From: Corbicula japonica
Taxonomy: Eukaryota; Mollusca; Bivalvia; Venerida; Cyrenidae
Direction of reading: 5' to 3'
Assembly: GCA_038501625.1 (NCBI GenBank)
Contig: JAZAYU010000012.1
Coordinates: 7,130,001-7,194,000, forward strand
Length of the DNA stretch: 64,000 nt
Shown piece by piece: positions 1-12,300 of the stretch. Made by a program: the position numbers and the translations under genes. The notes below the pieces were generated by a model. That model saw only the letters and a program-made list of their open reading frames with translations. It searched no databases and was not told where the DNA came from. Position 1 is the stretch's first letter. Every line of letters starts with the position of its first letter.

Positions 1-499
1 TTTGTATGTATTGTAATGAGAAATCCAATCGACAAATACATGTTCAACAGGCGTTTCTCGTAGCACATTTTTTGAAAACGTTATTACCTTTTTTATGCAA
101 TATACTTTAAAAAAAATCGCTAAAATCACTCGCACAAAGTACCGTTTGCACTGTGTACTGTTATAAAATCAGCGTAAATGTTTATGTTTAAACAGGTTTT
201 GAGAGGTATTCTCATGCTAGCGATGATAAAACATATCATTTTTAATCTTACAATAATAATTATACCATAGCTGATCAATTAAACATCAAAACATTAGACC
301 GAACATGCATGTAGCTTCGACCCAGACTGTATCATTTATTGAACATGTTAACTTAATCATTTGTATGTTTCTAGTGGTCTATGTGTATCAGTTATGGCGA
401 TTTTTTAAAGATGATTTTAGTATATTTTTCGGATTTAAGAACAACGGCTTGATGTAAAAACATGTATTAAAAGTGCTTCGTACAGAGATATGTGATACG
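1..499. other. AT-rich sequence, no feature seen
   Basis: I see no open reading frame with recognisable content, no RNA gene and no clear repeat here. The stretch ends at the target-site duplication of the SINE that follows. Confidence 0.5.
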
Positions 500-511
500 T
501 TATGAAATATA

Positions 512-813
512 GTTTGTTTGTATTTCCATTGTTTTATCGTCGCTACCGGTTGCCCATATGAGCGACGCCTCCAGAAGAGTGTTAGTCATTTTATGTTTTT
601 GGAGGATAGTGCAAGATACAGAGGACTCTCCAATTCCAGAATCGTCCCTGGTTCTTTTAAGTGCCCGGTGTATAGCACCACTACACTGGACCTCGGTTTT
701 AAGTCCCATCCGAACGACTATATTAGTTATTTTAGTTGGAGTAGCGGGGGATCGAACCAGGGATCCCTGGACTCAGAGGCAGACGCGCTAACCACTGACC
801 TAATGATCCGCTC
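512..813 (-). mobile_element. tRNA-derived SINE with 12-bp target duplication
   Basis: Read on the minus strand, 812-737 is tRNA-like: an A-box-like block (GGTCAGTGGTTAGCGCGTC) is followed about 30 nt later by a B box (GGTTCGATCCC). This is the internal RNA polymerase III promoter layout of a SINE head. A body of about 230 bp without coding content runs down to 512. The direct repeat TTATGAAATATA occurs at 500-511 and again at 814-825, exactly flanking the unit, which is the expected L1-type target-site duplication. Open frames across this block in both strands are artefacts of the SINE. The body resembles conserved central domains of invertebrate SINEs, but I cannot name the family. Confidence 0.8.
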
Positions 814-825
814 TTATGAAATATA

Positions 826-2574
826 AGGGCCTCGGTGCCTTTATATACTGCGGCGACACAAAACAATTTGATCTACCTGACTTCATTAGTTAACACCCAT
901 GTCGCTCTGAGAACTACAATTTACAATAAGCGAATGTCGTCCCAAAATGTTTTGGATTTGATAAACATAGTCTGAGGTTTTTTAAAAGTAATAGTTTCGA
1001 AACTGAAGGTTCACGATTATAAATACATACGCAGGTAGGCGTGACATACAAATTCTGAGGCAAAGCAAGTTATTTAAATACTGATATTTAATGCTGATGA
1101 TAAACCCTTTACTCAATGTGCGACCAATTTAGAACATCGTCAGCTGGAACATCCATGTCATTTGATCGGAATATACAATGGTCACTTGTTTTCAGAAATA
1201 TTCTAATAAATGTAGCAAACAGTGTACAGCAAAGAAACAACGTACTACATATCCCATGGAGTAAAGGGTCAAATGGAACTTTAGAAAAGGAATCAATGTC
1301 TTGTTTTCCGCCCAAGGATTGACTATCACAAAGGTCTTCCCTTGAGAGTCAGGTAAGTTCCCATGCTGATTTCGAAATAAACGAATTCACTTTCTAACAT
1401 ATTCTCATAATACATTTATACTAGCCATTAAATCACTGTTTGACAACTGATTTGTGTAAACTATGTGTATGCCAATTGATCAGTTACAAAACAGTTTATA
1501 GTTTATTTCGAGGTTTGTATGAAAATTTAAGCGGTCGCCCAGCTGCGTTGGGCCTGACAGTTTAATTTTTATACAAGCCTCCAAACTAACAATAACCTAT
1601 AGTCACTTTTGCATTCTGTTTTATTATTTTAAAGTTCTTTTCTTCGTGTTTTTTGTACGCCATGATATATTATTTCTCCAAATATACCCGATTTGTATAG
1701 ACAATATAATTTATGTAGACGAACTCCTCCATCTTACCTAAAAGCATACACTTCATAAAATCAGCAAATGCGCATCGCTATAAGTGATACAGATTATTGG
1801 AAACTCATTCAACGATGATCGCACTACATGATACAACAGAAATAGGTGTGTTTGCTATAAATGATAGTATGATAATGCTATAGATGATACAGTCATTACG
1901 AAACACACCCCTCAAACATTTTAATAATTTACACTATCTATACATTTAAAGCAATATTGTAATGTAATAATCTCTATATTATTGTCATAGAGTCATATAA
2001 CTAGTGTACATTCGTGCATCAGAGCGTTTATTTGTAGAGAATAACAGTATTTTGATACAATCATGTGGGTCATTTGCCAAACCTTCTTGTGATTAAATGC
2101 AATTTTGCAAGTTTTTTATCCCTATATATATGCGCAAAACAAATGGTATTACAACCAATAAGGACTATATAAAATATAACGAACTTATTTTTGTTGATGG
2201 TACTTAAAATGATCCTAATAATTCCGTTTTCAATGTGTTATTTACGAATTGTTTATATCGCAGCCATGCAATCACCTTACTATATCCGGCATATGATACA
2301 ATCGGTTTATATACAGTGTTCATAGGACGTAACTGATAACAGCACTGATTGAATGTACGTGGAGACTTTATAGAACCGCCACACGGCTCACGAGATTATT
2401 TTAAAACTTATTCTTAAAAATGTTAGATTTTCAAAACAGCTGATTATAGATAAACAATGTCATACGCAAAACGTTGGAGAAATAAACATTGATACTGCGG
2501 TAGAAACAGCATTATTTACCAAAAATAAATTAGTCTAATAAATCGTGTACATTTCAGTTGATTTCTTTCCTTGT
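826..2574. other. Intergenic, downstream of the HSPA12-like gene
   Basis: AT-rich non-coding sequence. The 68-codon frames at 1109-1322 on both strands have no recognisable content. An HSPA12 C-terminal tail exon was looked for on the minus strand and not found. Confidence 0.4.
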
Positions 2575-2580
2575 TTTATT
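2575..2580 (-). terminator. Poly(A) signal of the B-box/HSPA12 gene
   Basis: The plus-strand TTTATT reads AATAAA on the minus strand, about 160 bp downstream of the stop codon at 2739-2741. It is well placed to be the polyadenylation signal of the gene. The motif is common by chance in AT-rich DNA. Confidence 0.5.
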
Positions 2581-2738
2581 TAAAATCATTTTAAATCATT
2601 ACCGTTTAATTCATTCATGATTATTTCTTGTTCTATGTTTTGTCAAATCTAAATTGTTATACTGAACTGTATAAACTCTTCTTGATTTCAAAGATACCCG
2701 AGTTCCTTCAGTTATATCATGTTTCGTTCTGTTCTGCA

Positions 2739-3364
2739 TCACCACATGTGGCCGAGTATAACAGCCCCTTTCAACACGGACAGACTGGCATCTTCTGGTA
2801 TAATTATCCTCTTGTTCGGAAAAGTCTTTATGATGAAATCTTGTAACAAGTAGAATTCTGAGAAACTCCCGACCATTAAGATATTTTCGACGTCCTTGAC
2901 TTCCGGCTTGTTGAACAGAGACTTCAGATGACTGGAAATTTTTTCAAACGTCTCTTGAAACAGGCCTTTGATTATTTTTGGGTTGTCGATAGAAAGCTTG
3001 TCGCCGATCAATTGCACCTGACCTTGATATTCAGGTTTCGTCATGATGTGATCTTTAATACTTTTTCCGTTTGCGATTACAAAGCAATCACACAGAGGGA
3101 CTGGGACTCGGAACTTGGCTTTCTCTGTCATGTCGTTTTTGAAGTGTCTTGCCCTTAACACAAATTCCCTTAACATGTCATTGTAGTCCAGCATATTGTT
3201 ATGCTCGAAGTCGTCCATGACGTCATTTCCTACGATGGCTGCCAGAAAACCTCGGAACGCTTTTTTTACGTTTGTACCTCCCAACTTCACGTCGCTGGTC
3301 GTATACAACTCTCTGACAGAACGGTTGTCTTTTACCTCATGAATAGTAATTTTAATTGTTGATC
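2739..3364 (-). CDS. Terminal HSPA12-like exon (residues 402-609)
   Basis: The exon starts after the acceptor TTTTACAG and ends with TGA at 2741-2739. It contains the remainder of phosphate-2, ELYTTSDVKLGGTNV, and VENILMVGSFSEFYLLQ, the adenosine-binding motif of HSPA12 (usually LVGGFAES). It ends with SLSVLKGAVILGHMW and then stops. HSPA12 proteins normally continue with a YGV/YGIGV segment. A cryptic donor (ATGTG|GTGATG) overlaps the stop, so a further exon is possible, though none was recognised within the window. Confidence 0.88.
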
Positions 3365-6300
3365 CTGTAAAACAATCGTAAACTTATTATTTTTAAATTA
3401 TTTACATATATACTCTTTTGATAAAGTCAGACATAACCGAAAGTGATTAATGCAATGTTTAATTACAAATGTTAGACGAGTATAGAAAAGCTAGTCATAA
3501 AACCCCCTTAAATTCCCTTTAGATCCAAATAAAAAAGACAGAAAATACAACAAAATTAAACTACTCAGTACTTTTTTAAATGCCAACACGAAAAATATTA
3601 AATTGCTAATGATTTATGATGTCCTTGTAATTATCATTAAATAATCATGTAGGCATTCAAAAAGTTGTTTTGTTTTGTTTTGTTTAGCTTTGTTTATAGG
3701 GAATGGGTCTAGCTATTTTTCTTTACTGTTCACATTTTTATTAATGTAAAAATAAAGATAAATTAAAAACATTTATTGTGCAAAGTTTTATTGAACTGCA
3801 TTATACCGTTTGAGATATTTTGATATCTTTGATTTTAATCGATGACAATCAATGACGACTGTAGACTGCCCATAAAGAAATAAAGTAAAACACGTGTCCA
3901 AGGTTATAAAGCTGAGCATGGAAACCAGTCTCAAATCTCAAGCATCTGATTGGCTGAAATGGCGACCAGTCGCCATTTCAGCCAATCAGATGCTTGAGAT
4001 TTGAGACTGGTTTCCATGCTCAGCTTTATAATCTTCAGGCACGAACTCTGGAAACACAGCCTCTCTGCACAGCCATAGTCTAGAGAGGAAAATTGGGCAT
4101 ATGTTTATAAAAGTAAAAGTGATTTTTCCTCATACTGGTAATCGAGTGTGTACCGCATGGCGAAAGCTCCTAGCCAGGACACCCCCCCCCCCCAAAAAAA
4201 AAGTTGCGCTGCTAACCCTGATAATCGTAATCATAGTTGCATGACATCGGTAACCGGTCTGACATTAATTTACAACAATACTGACAACATGTACGGGGAA
4301 TCTTGCTATGGACGCCACACTGCACAATTAGCGCTACTTTGATTTTCAAATGATAATGCACACACTTGGAATCGAATCTGTACCGAAAATTATTTCATTT
4401 AGTCATAAATATTTTACGTGTTAACAGATCAGTACTATTTCAACATTCACTCAAAAGGCAGATAATTCGATAATTACATTTAAGGAGATATCAAAGAGCT
4501 GAAGTGGGTTGGGTGTTGGAAATCATGGTTTCATATAAGTTCATTTGTTTTCGGACTTGTCAACTTCTTGTGGCTTCACATATTATTGAAATATTAAGCA
4601 TTTGAGTGTGTAATGTCATGCAAAAAAACAACAAAATAAACGTGAACTTTTTAGTAAATTCTTACCTTGAAAACAGACTTTCTGTGGGAGGCCAAACTTC
4701 CTATACTTCCATATTTGTCAACAATTTCTACCACAGAAAGACAGTCCATAATAAGGACAACAATGTGTTAGAATAATATCCACTAAGCAATAGCAGAAAT
4801 GTACAAAAACATCATTCTCAAAATGACTTCATACTATAATTTGGCATCCATGTCTGTTTACAATGTTTTCAAAATGCAAGGTATGGTGTACAATATAGGA
4901 CATAACTTTCAATGTTATTATTGAATTATCTGCCTTTTGAAGTAAAGGTTAAAATATTACTTTTCTGTTTACACCTGAAATATTTATGACTAAATGAAGT
5001 GTATTTTATAATAAGAGTGTTTTTGAAATGTGTAAAAAGACAAATAATGACATGACAAGTATAAATAAACAAATATAATGTAATTATAAATAAATATGTT
5101 TATACATATATTGGAATTCGCCAATTGTTTACATAATTCATAATTTTTTGGACCCACTCGCCCTGTAGGTCGAGTGAATGAAAAAGTGCATTAGCCCTTG
5201 CATTAAGTACAATCGCTCTTACATTTAAAAAAATATTTCATTTGTTTTGACATTTTAGGATATGACAGGAAAGTATGTGCACTTGCAGCCTTGTTCTGAT
5301 TTGGGAAACCCAGTGAGGATAAAAGTAAATCGCTGTTTTTACCTTTACATCAGAAACATTCCAAATACACCAGAATTATGCCAATATACCCGAAATCAAA
5401 TTGTATTTTGTGAACAAAGTGAAAATATTTAATTTTGCAAAAAAAAAAAAGACAACAACAAACAACAGATATGCATATCTGAAAATTTAATCTCCCGGTC
5501 GGTCGAGTGATTTGGACGCTAAAGCCTTCTCTCGACCAAAAGGATCATTTACTCGCCATAGCGAGCGGTGGAAAGAAATTGTACACATATGCATAGAAAT
5601 ATTCATAGACACAGGTAATTATCTTATGTCGTGAAAAATGACTGTCTTTTCTTAAAGTAATATCTTAAGTTTAATGAAATTATAATACTTTTAAGTATTA
5701 CACAAATGTCTGATAAACAGAACTGTTTCAAAATATTGTGAATTTCTAAACAGCACTGTCAGTGATTCAGCCAAACATCTTCAAGACGTCATTACCGTCA
5801 TGTTTAGAACAGCATAGATTTCAGACATTTGGTTACCAATCTTTCATCGGTGAGAAGTATTTTTACAATGCAAATGAAAAACCATGTATATAGTTTACTT
5901 ATTAATATGTTATTACTTGCCTTTAACATTTCAACAAACTTTTAATACTAGTAGAAATACATTTCTTACATTCCTACATTATTTGGAATACTAACAGAAA
6001 CCTCGAAATAAATGGCCATTGTTGTACACCATACTTTGCATTCTGGGAAGTCCTACTTTATAAACTTGTAAAGAAATATGGATGTAATGTTATAAGTACA
6101 GTCACTTGGAGAATGCTGTTTTTGTACATTTCTACTGTTGTTCAATAAATTATCTTCTAAGACATTGTTGACCTTGTTATGGCATGTCTTCCTGTGGCAG
6201 TAATTGTTCCCAACAGTGGAAGAATAGGAAGTTTGGACTCCCACAGAAATTCTGTTTTCAAGGTATGAAATTGCTACATATTTCTCTTTTATTTTGACTT

Positions 6301-9300
6301 TTGCATGAAATTTAACATTCATGTGCTGTATAAATGTTAAATCAGGCTAAATGAAGCTTTGAAGTCAGAAAAACCAATTTACTTTCCTGAAATAAGGATC
6401 TCACACACCCAACCGACGTCAACACTTCCACAACAAATGATACCACCTTAATGTTATGTTCTCAATTGACCTTACGCTGGAGCGTCTATCATGAACTGAT
6501 TATTAGAATTTTGTAAACAAACATGGATTTCAAATTATATTTTGTAGTCACTTTGAGAATGTTGTTTTTGAACATTTTTGCCAAAGCCCTTTGCGTTGTC
6601 CTTATTACGAACTGTCTTTATGTGTCAATTGTTGACAAAAATGTAGGTATTCGAAGTTTGGACTCCCACAGAAAGTCTGTTTTCAAATGTAAGAAATTAT
6701 TACATATTTCACTTTTATTATGTTTTTGAAGGACATTAAACATTGATAGCCACAAGAAGTGTACATGTCAGAAACCAATGAACTTTTATGAAATCATGAT
6801 TTCGCACACCGGCCCAACCCAGTTCAGCTCTTTAATGCATTTGTTTAAGAAGGTACATAAGTTCCAGAAAATTTAAGCATAATTTCAAATTATTAAAAAA
6901 AAGCATTAACAAAAAGTTTCGTAGAAGCATGAATCACAATTTATCATTCTGTGCCGGAAAAAATAGAAATCAATCAAAGGCTTAAATCATTTACGTCTCC
7001 TACCTCCGGCATCAAAAACAAGACACTTTGATTTCGGTGCTAACGGTACAAATACGCCATCCGGTGTTGTCAAACTTTTCGCAGGTAGGTTTCTGGCTAA
7101 CATAGTTGCCGCTTCTGGTTCCTTGGCTATCAGTAGTCTCTTTCCATCAATTCCAGCCTGCAAGAGACGGTTGAAGCGCTTAACTAGACCGCCATCACAA
7201 TGTGCTAATTGCGAAAACAAAAAGTTCTATTTTTCTAAGAAGCAAAAAATGCAGAGATTGTGTTAATTAATACCTTTTGCGCAGACTCCCTCATAAATTG
7301 TTTAGAAACGTCATTACTGAATCCCGGCACTGTAAGCACCCAGCGGATGTCATTATCCTCTATATGGGGATATAATAAACGTTTCTTGTCCAATAAGTGT
7401 TCCCGCAAAAACGTGATGCACGCAGAAAAGACGTCCATGGCATCCATTTGTTTACCTATTTCATCTTCAAGCATTTTCTTTTGCTTTGGTTGCTAAATGA
7501 TAACAAAACATTTTTCAGTAAGTTAGTAATGCAGCAAGACGACATATATTATATGAATTTAGACATCATAATAACATTCTGTAGCCCTCATAAAGCTTCC
7601 ATGTCTTTAGCGACATAAACTTTCCAGAAAATCGTGTATTGATAGGTACAAAAAATATTGTCAGAAGTCGGGCGAATTCTGTATTTGATCTAGATCTATT
7701 TTGCATCCATCCCATCCCAGACCTTTTTAGCACAGCCCAACCCAGGCCATCCAGCCAGAGCCACAGCTCTCCCGTTCGACCAACCTCTCTCTATCAATCG
7801 TTAGAAGAAATATTAGAACAGTTACCGTTTTGTCAAAAAGCGTCCTCTTGAATCTTCTGAAGAAGTAATAATCCTTGTGCTCACCGTCACAAACCAATTC
7901 TCTGTAGTTGTCCTCGGCATCGAACCCAAACGAATGGAACTTTTTGTTCTTGTCAAACAGGACACATGTTGGTGTCGTTAATGAGATAACTTTTAAATGT
8001 CCATGACTCCAAGTTCCAGAAACCATCTTAAATAAAATGTGTCACAGATAGAACAGATTGAACAAATGCTGATGCATTTTAGTAAATTTTGAAGAAAAAA
8101 CATAATCTTCAATTATCCTTTTCAATCAGGATACACAGACGTCTTCTAAAAATTTCTTAAATTCCTACGAAAAAGTTGTCCGATCCTAGAACACCTCCTC
8201 AGACAGAATTTTAAACGTTTTTTGAACGTTTACACGATACATCGGATTTTGCAAGCAATGCAATTTATTTGCTCTCTGGCGTTAAACTGCGTTTTTTTTA
8301 AACAATTATATCAAGTAAGAAATATTTTACTGGTTTTTTAAGAGATCTTAATATATTTTTCTACATAGAGAAGATGTAAGCTGATTTACTAATGTCACTA
8401 TCTGAAAACAACTTTAGTTATATAGATAACTTCAAAAATTCCTTCCAGTTACTGCGGCAGCGCATAATCAACCATGCGAGAGAAAGACACAGTACTGTCA
8501 GTTCATACCAGCCATTTTCCCCAAAAAGAATAGTTCAAATATGCCAATATACAGCCATTCACAACGATTGACATTCTGCAGGGTTAGAAATAAGTATATT
8601 ACGATTACTAAGGGTGTTTATTAAAACTGAAAACTTCATTGAAGTGAAGAAAGGGGAGACGTTTTACAGGCGCCACACGGCACCTCCTGTAATGATAAGG
8701 ATTTATGCGTTCATGTAAGTCAAATCAACGTTTTATAAAAATCGTGACTTAAAAATAATTTAATTCAATCCACATTTATAATAAATCCAATATGTTGCTT
8801 TTGACAAACTATTGATGAATGCATGGCTATCCTATGTTTGCTATGTGGGAAGATACTTTTTAAATTTAATAACGTTTATTTGTGCAAAATTTTGTAGTTG
8901 TTTTTTTTATTTTGTTTACGGCTTTTTAGGAGAATTTTTTTCTTAAGGTGTGATGAGACTATGATTTTAAGATATATGAAAACTACGTTCTGTTTTTACT
9001 GTGTGGAAAAAAGGACGAAACATTTCTCACAACGACACACATGCATATATATTTTCTGGCATAAGCCAAGAGAGACAAAGTCTTTGCACAAACAACCTAG
9101 AAAAGCATAGTTTACCATTACTGTTTAACGAACATAATCTCCAACTCAGCCGCGAAAAGACATAGTATCCTTATACTAACAATTATTAACACAATATACC
9201 ACACAGCTAACACATTTACCTACACAGGCAGGACCGAACATGGTCGCAGATACAAAACAGGACATACAGTAGTCTCCTTACGATTCCAAGAAAGGACATT

Positions 9301-12300
9301 GGAAAGTGTCATCACAGGCAACAGATATAAATTCTTTCCCCGTATTGTCTCCTAGCACAGCCGAAACATTTAAATTGCAAAAACGCACGAATCTGGTCTG
9401 TAGTGCTACCATGCTAAAATATGGTAGCTCTCTGATACAAATACAGAATTTAATAGTTATAGTTATTTATTGTTATTAATAATAAATCGATACAAAGAAA
9501 TAAATACGGAAACTTTACGTTTCTTGTGTTCTTTTATGAATAGTGTTTATATTTGACATTTAACTTATCAAGTGAAAACCTTGCACAGGATTATAATCTT
9601 ATTAATCAAGTGAATTTATATTGGCCATGTTATTGGGCCGATGGTTTTCATATTAGCCTGGGGCCGAAGGCCGAGGGCTAATGTGACTGCCCGAGGTCCA
9701 ATAACATGGCCAACGTGAATTCACTTGATAAATGACAATTTTATTAATTAACAAACTAAAACCAACTAACTCATATGAAGACTAAACTGGGCAAATACTG
9801 GAATTGCTGGGCCAATATGAGAATTTCTGGGCCAATATGAGATTAATAATACCTGATACAAATATTGTGAACATTACTTTATTGTTATTGTTATTTGACG
9901 TTATTAATTATCGTTTTGAAACAAAGAAATAAATACAGAAACTTATAACTCTCGGAGACTCTCGGTGACTTGTATACTTGTACGTCTTCTTTACTGCCGA
10001 CGGAAAACCGAAAGATACTTGTTATAGTAGCAGGCCTAACACCAGTTTAATCAAAGGTATCATTAATAAGTCTATAAAAACCAAAACTGAATTAGACCGA
10101 ACCTGTATTATTTTTATATTTGTCGGGTTCGGTGACTTTCAAAGTTCCTTTTAAATCTATTTTGATGTAAAAGCTAAAAAAAATTCGCAAATATCAAGGC
10201 ACTTGAATGGTTTGTGGCACACTGCACATGTTCTCACTGACCCTTATTTTTTCAGATTTCTTTTATCCTCCCCTCACAAGTTAATGTACCACACTAACTA
10301 TGTCCTGTCAAATCTTGAGAAAGAATAAGTTTATTATGCAAATAAATCTGACAAGATCTATAGCAAAGCAGAATTAACAACAAAACATGTGCGATAACTT
10401 ACTGGTACAGCAAGATGATATATGGCGTAATAATTGTAAATATTACAGCTTCTGTTGCTGTTTACTGATTATGATTAAAGTTCCTTTTTATCAGTATAAT
10501 ACTAGTAGTAACTGTTACGCTCTTGATAAATTGCTAATAAAAATGGATATAATTCTTTAAATGTTTAAAATAAAGTTCTTGTGATTTACGGCCATGTACA
10601 TCTCTATAGCTATGATTAATATTAGAAGAGTTATTAGGTTCACATTATCTACAGACAAGCTTTTTTATATTAAAAATTAAAAAGGATTTTTCTGTAATTA
10701 CTTAAGGCCGAGTTTTTGTACATATTCTCATTGCCCATATTTCATTATTCCTTGTTTCATTAAGTTTCCCTTTTATTTTAAATCTTAATCTGACAATACA
10801 CATTGCAGTACTCAAATGTAGTATATGATATATTATATTTTGTAAGCATAATAAAGTATACGGTATACCTTTAATGGATCCTTTTGGAACATGTGTAAGG
10901 ATGACAAGGCATAGTTAGAATAAGTTGTCCCGATGTTTATAGCGGCAACTAATAAAAAATCATCGCTTAGTTCGCTGAAAAAAGGACAATGCATGGTCTT
11001 TAATGATAAAATACCAGAATTCTATTAAATATATGCCATTGAGTCTCGTGTTTCATCCAAATAAGTGTTAGACAGAGAATTATGGCGAGACGCAGACAAC
11101 CCGGTAATGAATCGTTACTTTTTCGTATGGTTGTCTTGCCGCAGATTGAAACAACGTCGCTTTAGATACAGCATAATAGTCAGTATTGCGCGATTTTCTG
11201 ACTAATCGTGCTGATCTTGTCATATGATTGTGTTGTCACATTTTCTGGTAATGGTATTGCACCCTTGACAACATAATATTTTGACAGTGCAAACAAGTCA
11301 AAGTCTCGAAACTGAGGCATTTGGAGTCCCAAGAACTTCACTTTCGTTTATCGTTGTTAGTACATCATTCTTTTAAAAGAATTTCAGAAAACATAATATC
11401 GGACTCATAGCCATAAAATATCCCAATTTTTATTTCCTATTTTAGTTTCCATTCATTTTCTCAATAACATGATTTTAAAGAAGATTGCAGCAGCGATAGG
11501 CCTACATTCGCAAATCATAGCATTTATAGACTTAAATCATCTATAAACTTCAACACTTCTAGCATTCAACAGCGCCTAGCCTCAAAGAGCCGAACACTAC
11601 CGATTAAGCCAGCCGGGACAGCCGCTAAAAAGGTTGCGCGGATAACCCTGACAAAATCTTCGTCATTATATTACACCAGAAACCGATAACAAATCAAAAA
11701 CAGTTACTGTTTAGTGGATGATATTGTATTAGAAGCTAATATTTTTAACAAAGCTTTTTTTCGTGTAGAATTCAGCGACTTGCGAAAGTAAGTTATTTTT
11801 ACAACATTTTGTTTTGATTTTTGACACCCCGTGTTAATACAGTGTTTCAGTCACAACATACAACTACTACCTGATATTCATGTTTTAGCGATTTTCGAAA
11901 ATATGTAAAGTTTCTTATTTTACTCGCACACAAGAGTTATGTGTTAATATAAGCCCCAAATTTATATATTACCTTGGTGTCAACGTTTCTTCTTCACTGG
12001 ACAAACTCCTTACATCATGTTCACTAGCAAACTTTTTGTGCTGTTTGTTACAGATTCCACACATGAATCTTCCAAATGGACCGCATTGAAAACAGAAGAA
12101 GAAAGCAGGTTCAATTTTGTTTTCTGAGGCACAATGCGCACAGATGTCGGTTGCTCCACTCTCGTCTTTAGTCTCATTACATTCTCTCTCTGTTGTTTCT
12201 CTGCAGATAAGGAAAAATCATTTAAACTTAAGGTATATCAAGAGTATGGTCAGCATATTTGACATTTGATATATTATCAGGGCTATCATACTAATACATA

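Noticed and set aside
500..826. Overlapping 69-102 codon frames on both strands
   Set aside because: They fall inside a SINE with tRNA-like head and target duplication; no protein similarity is visible.
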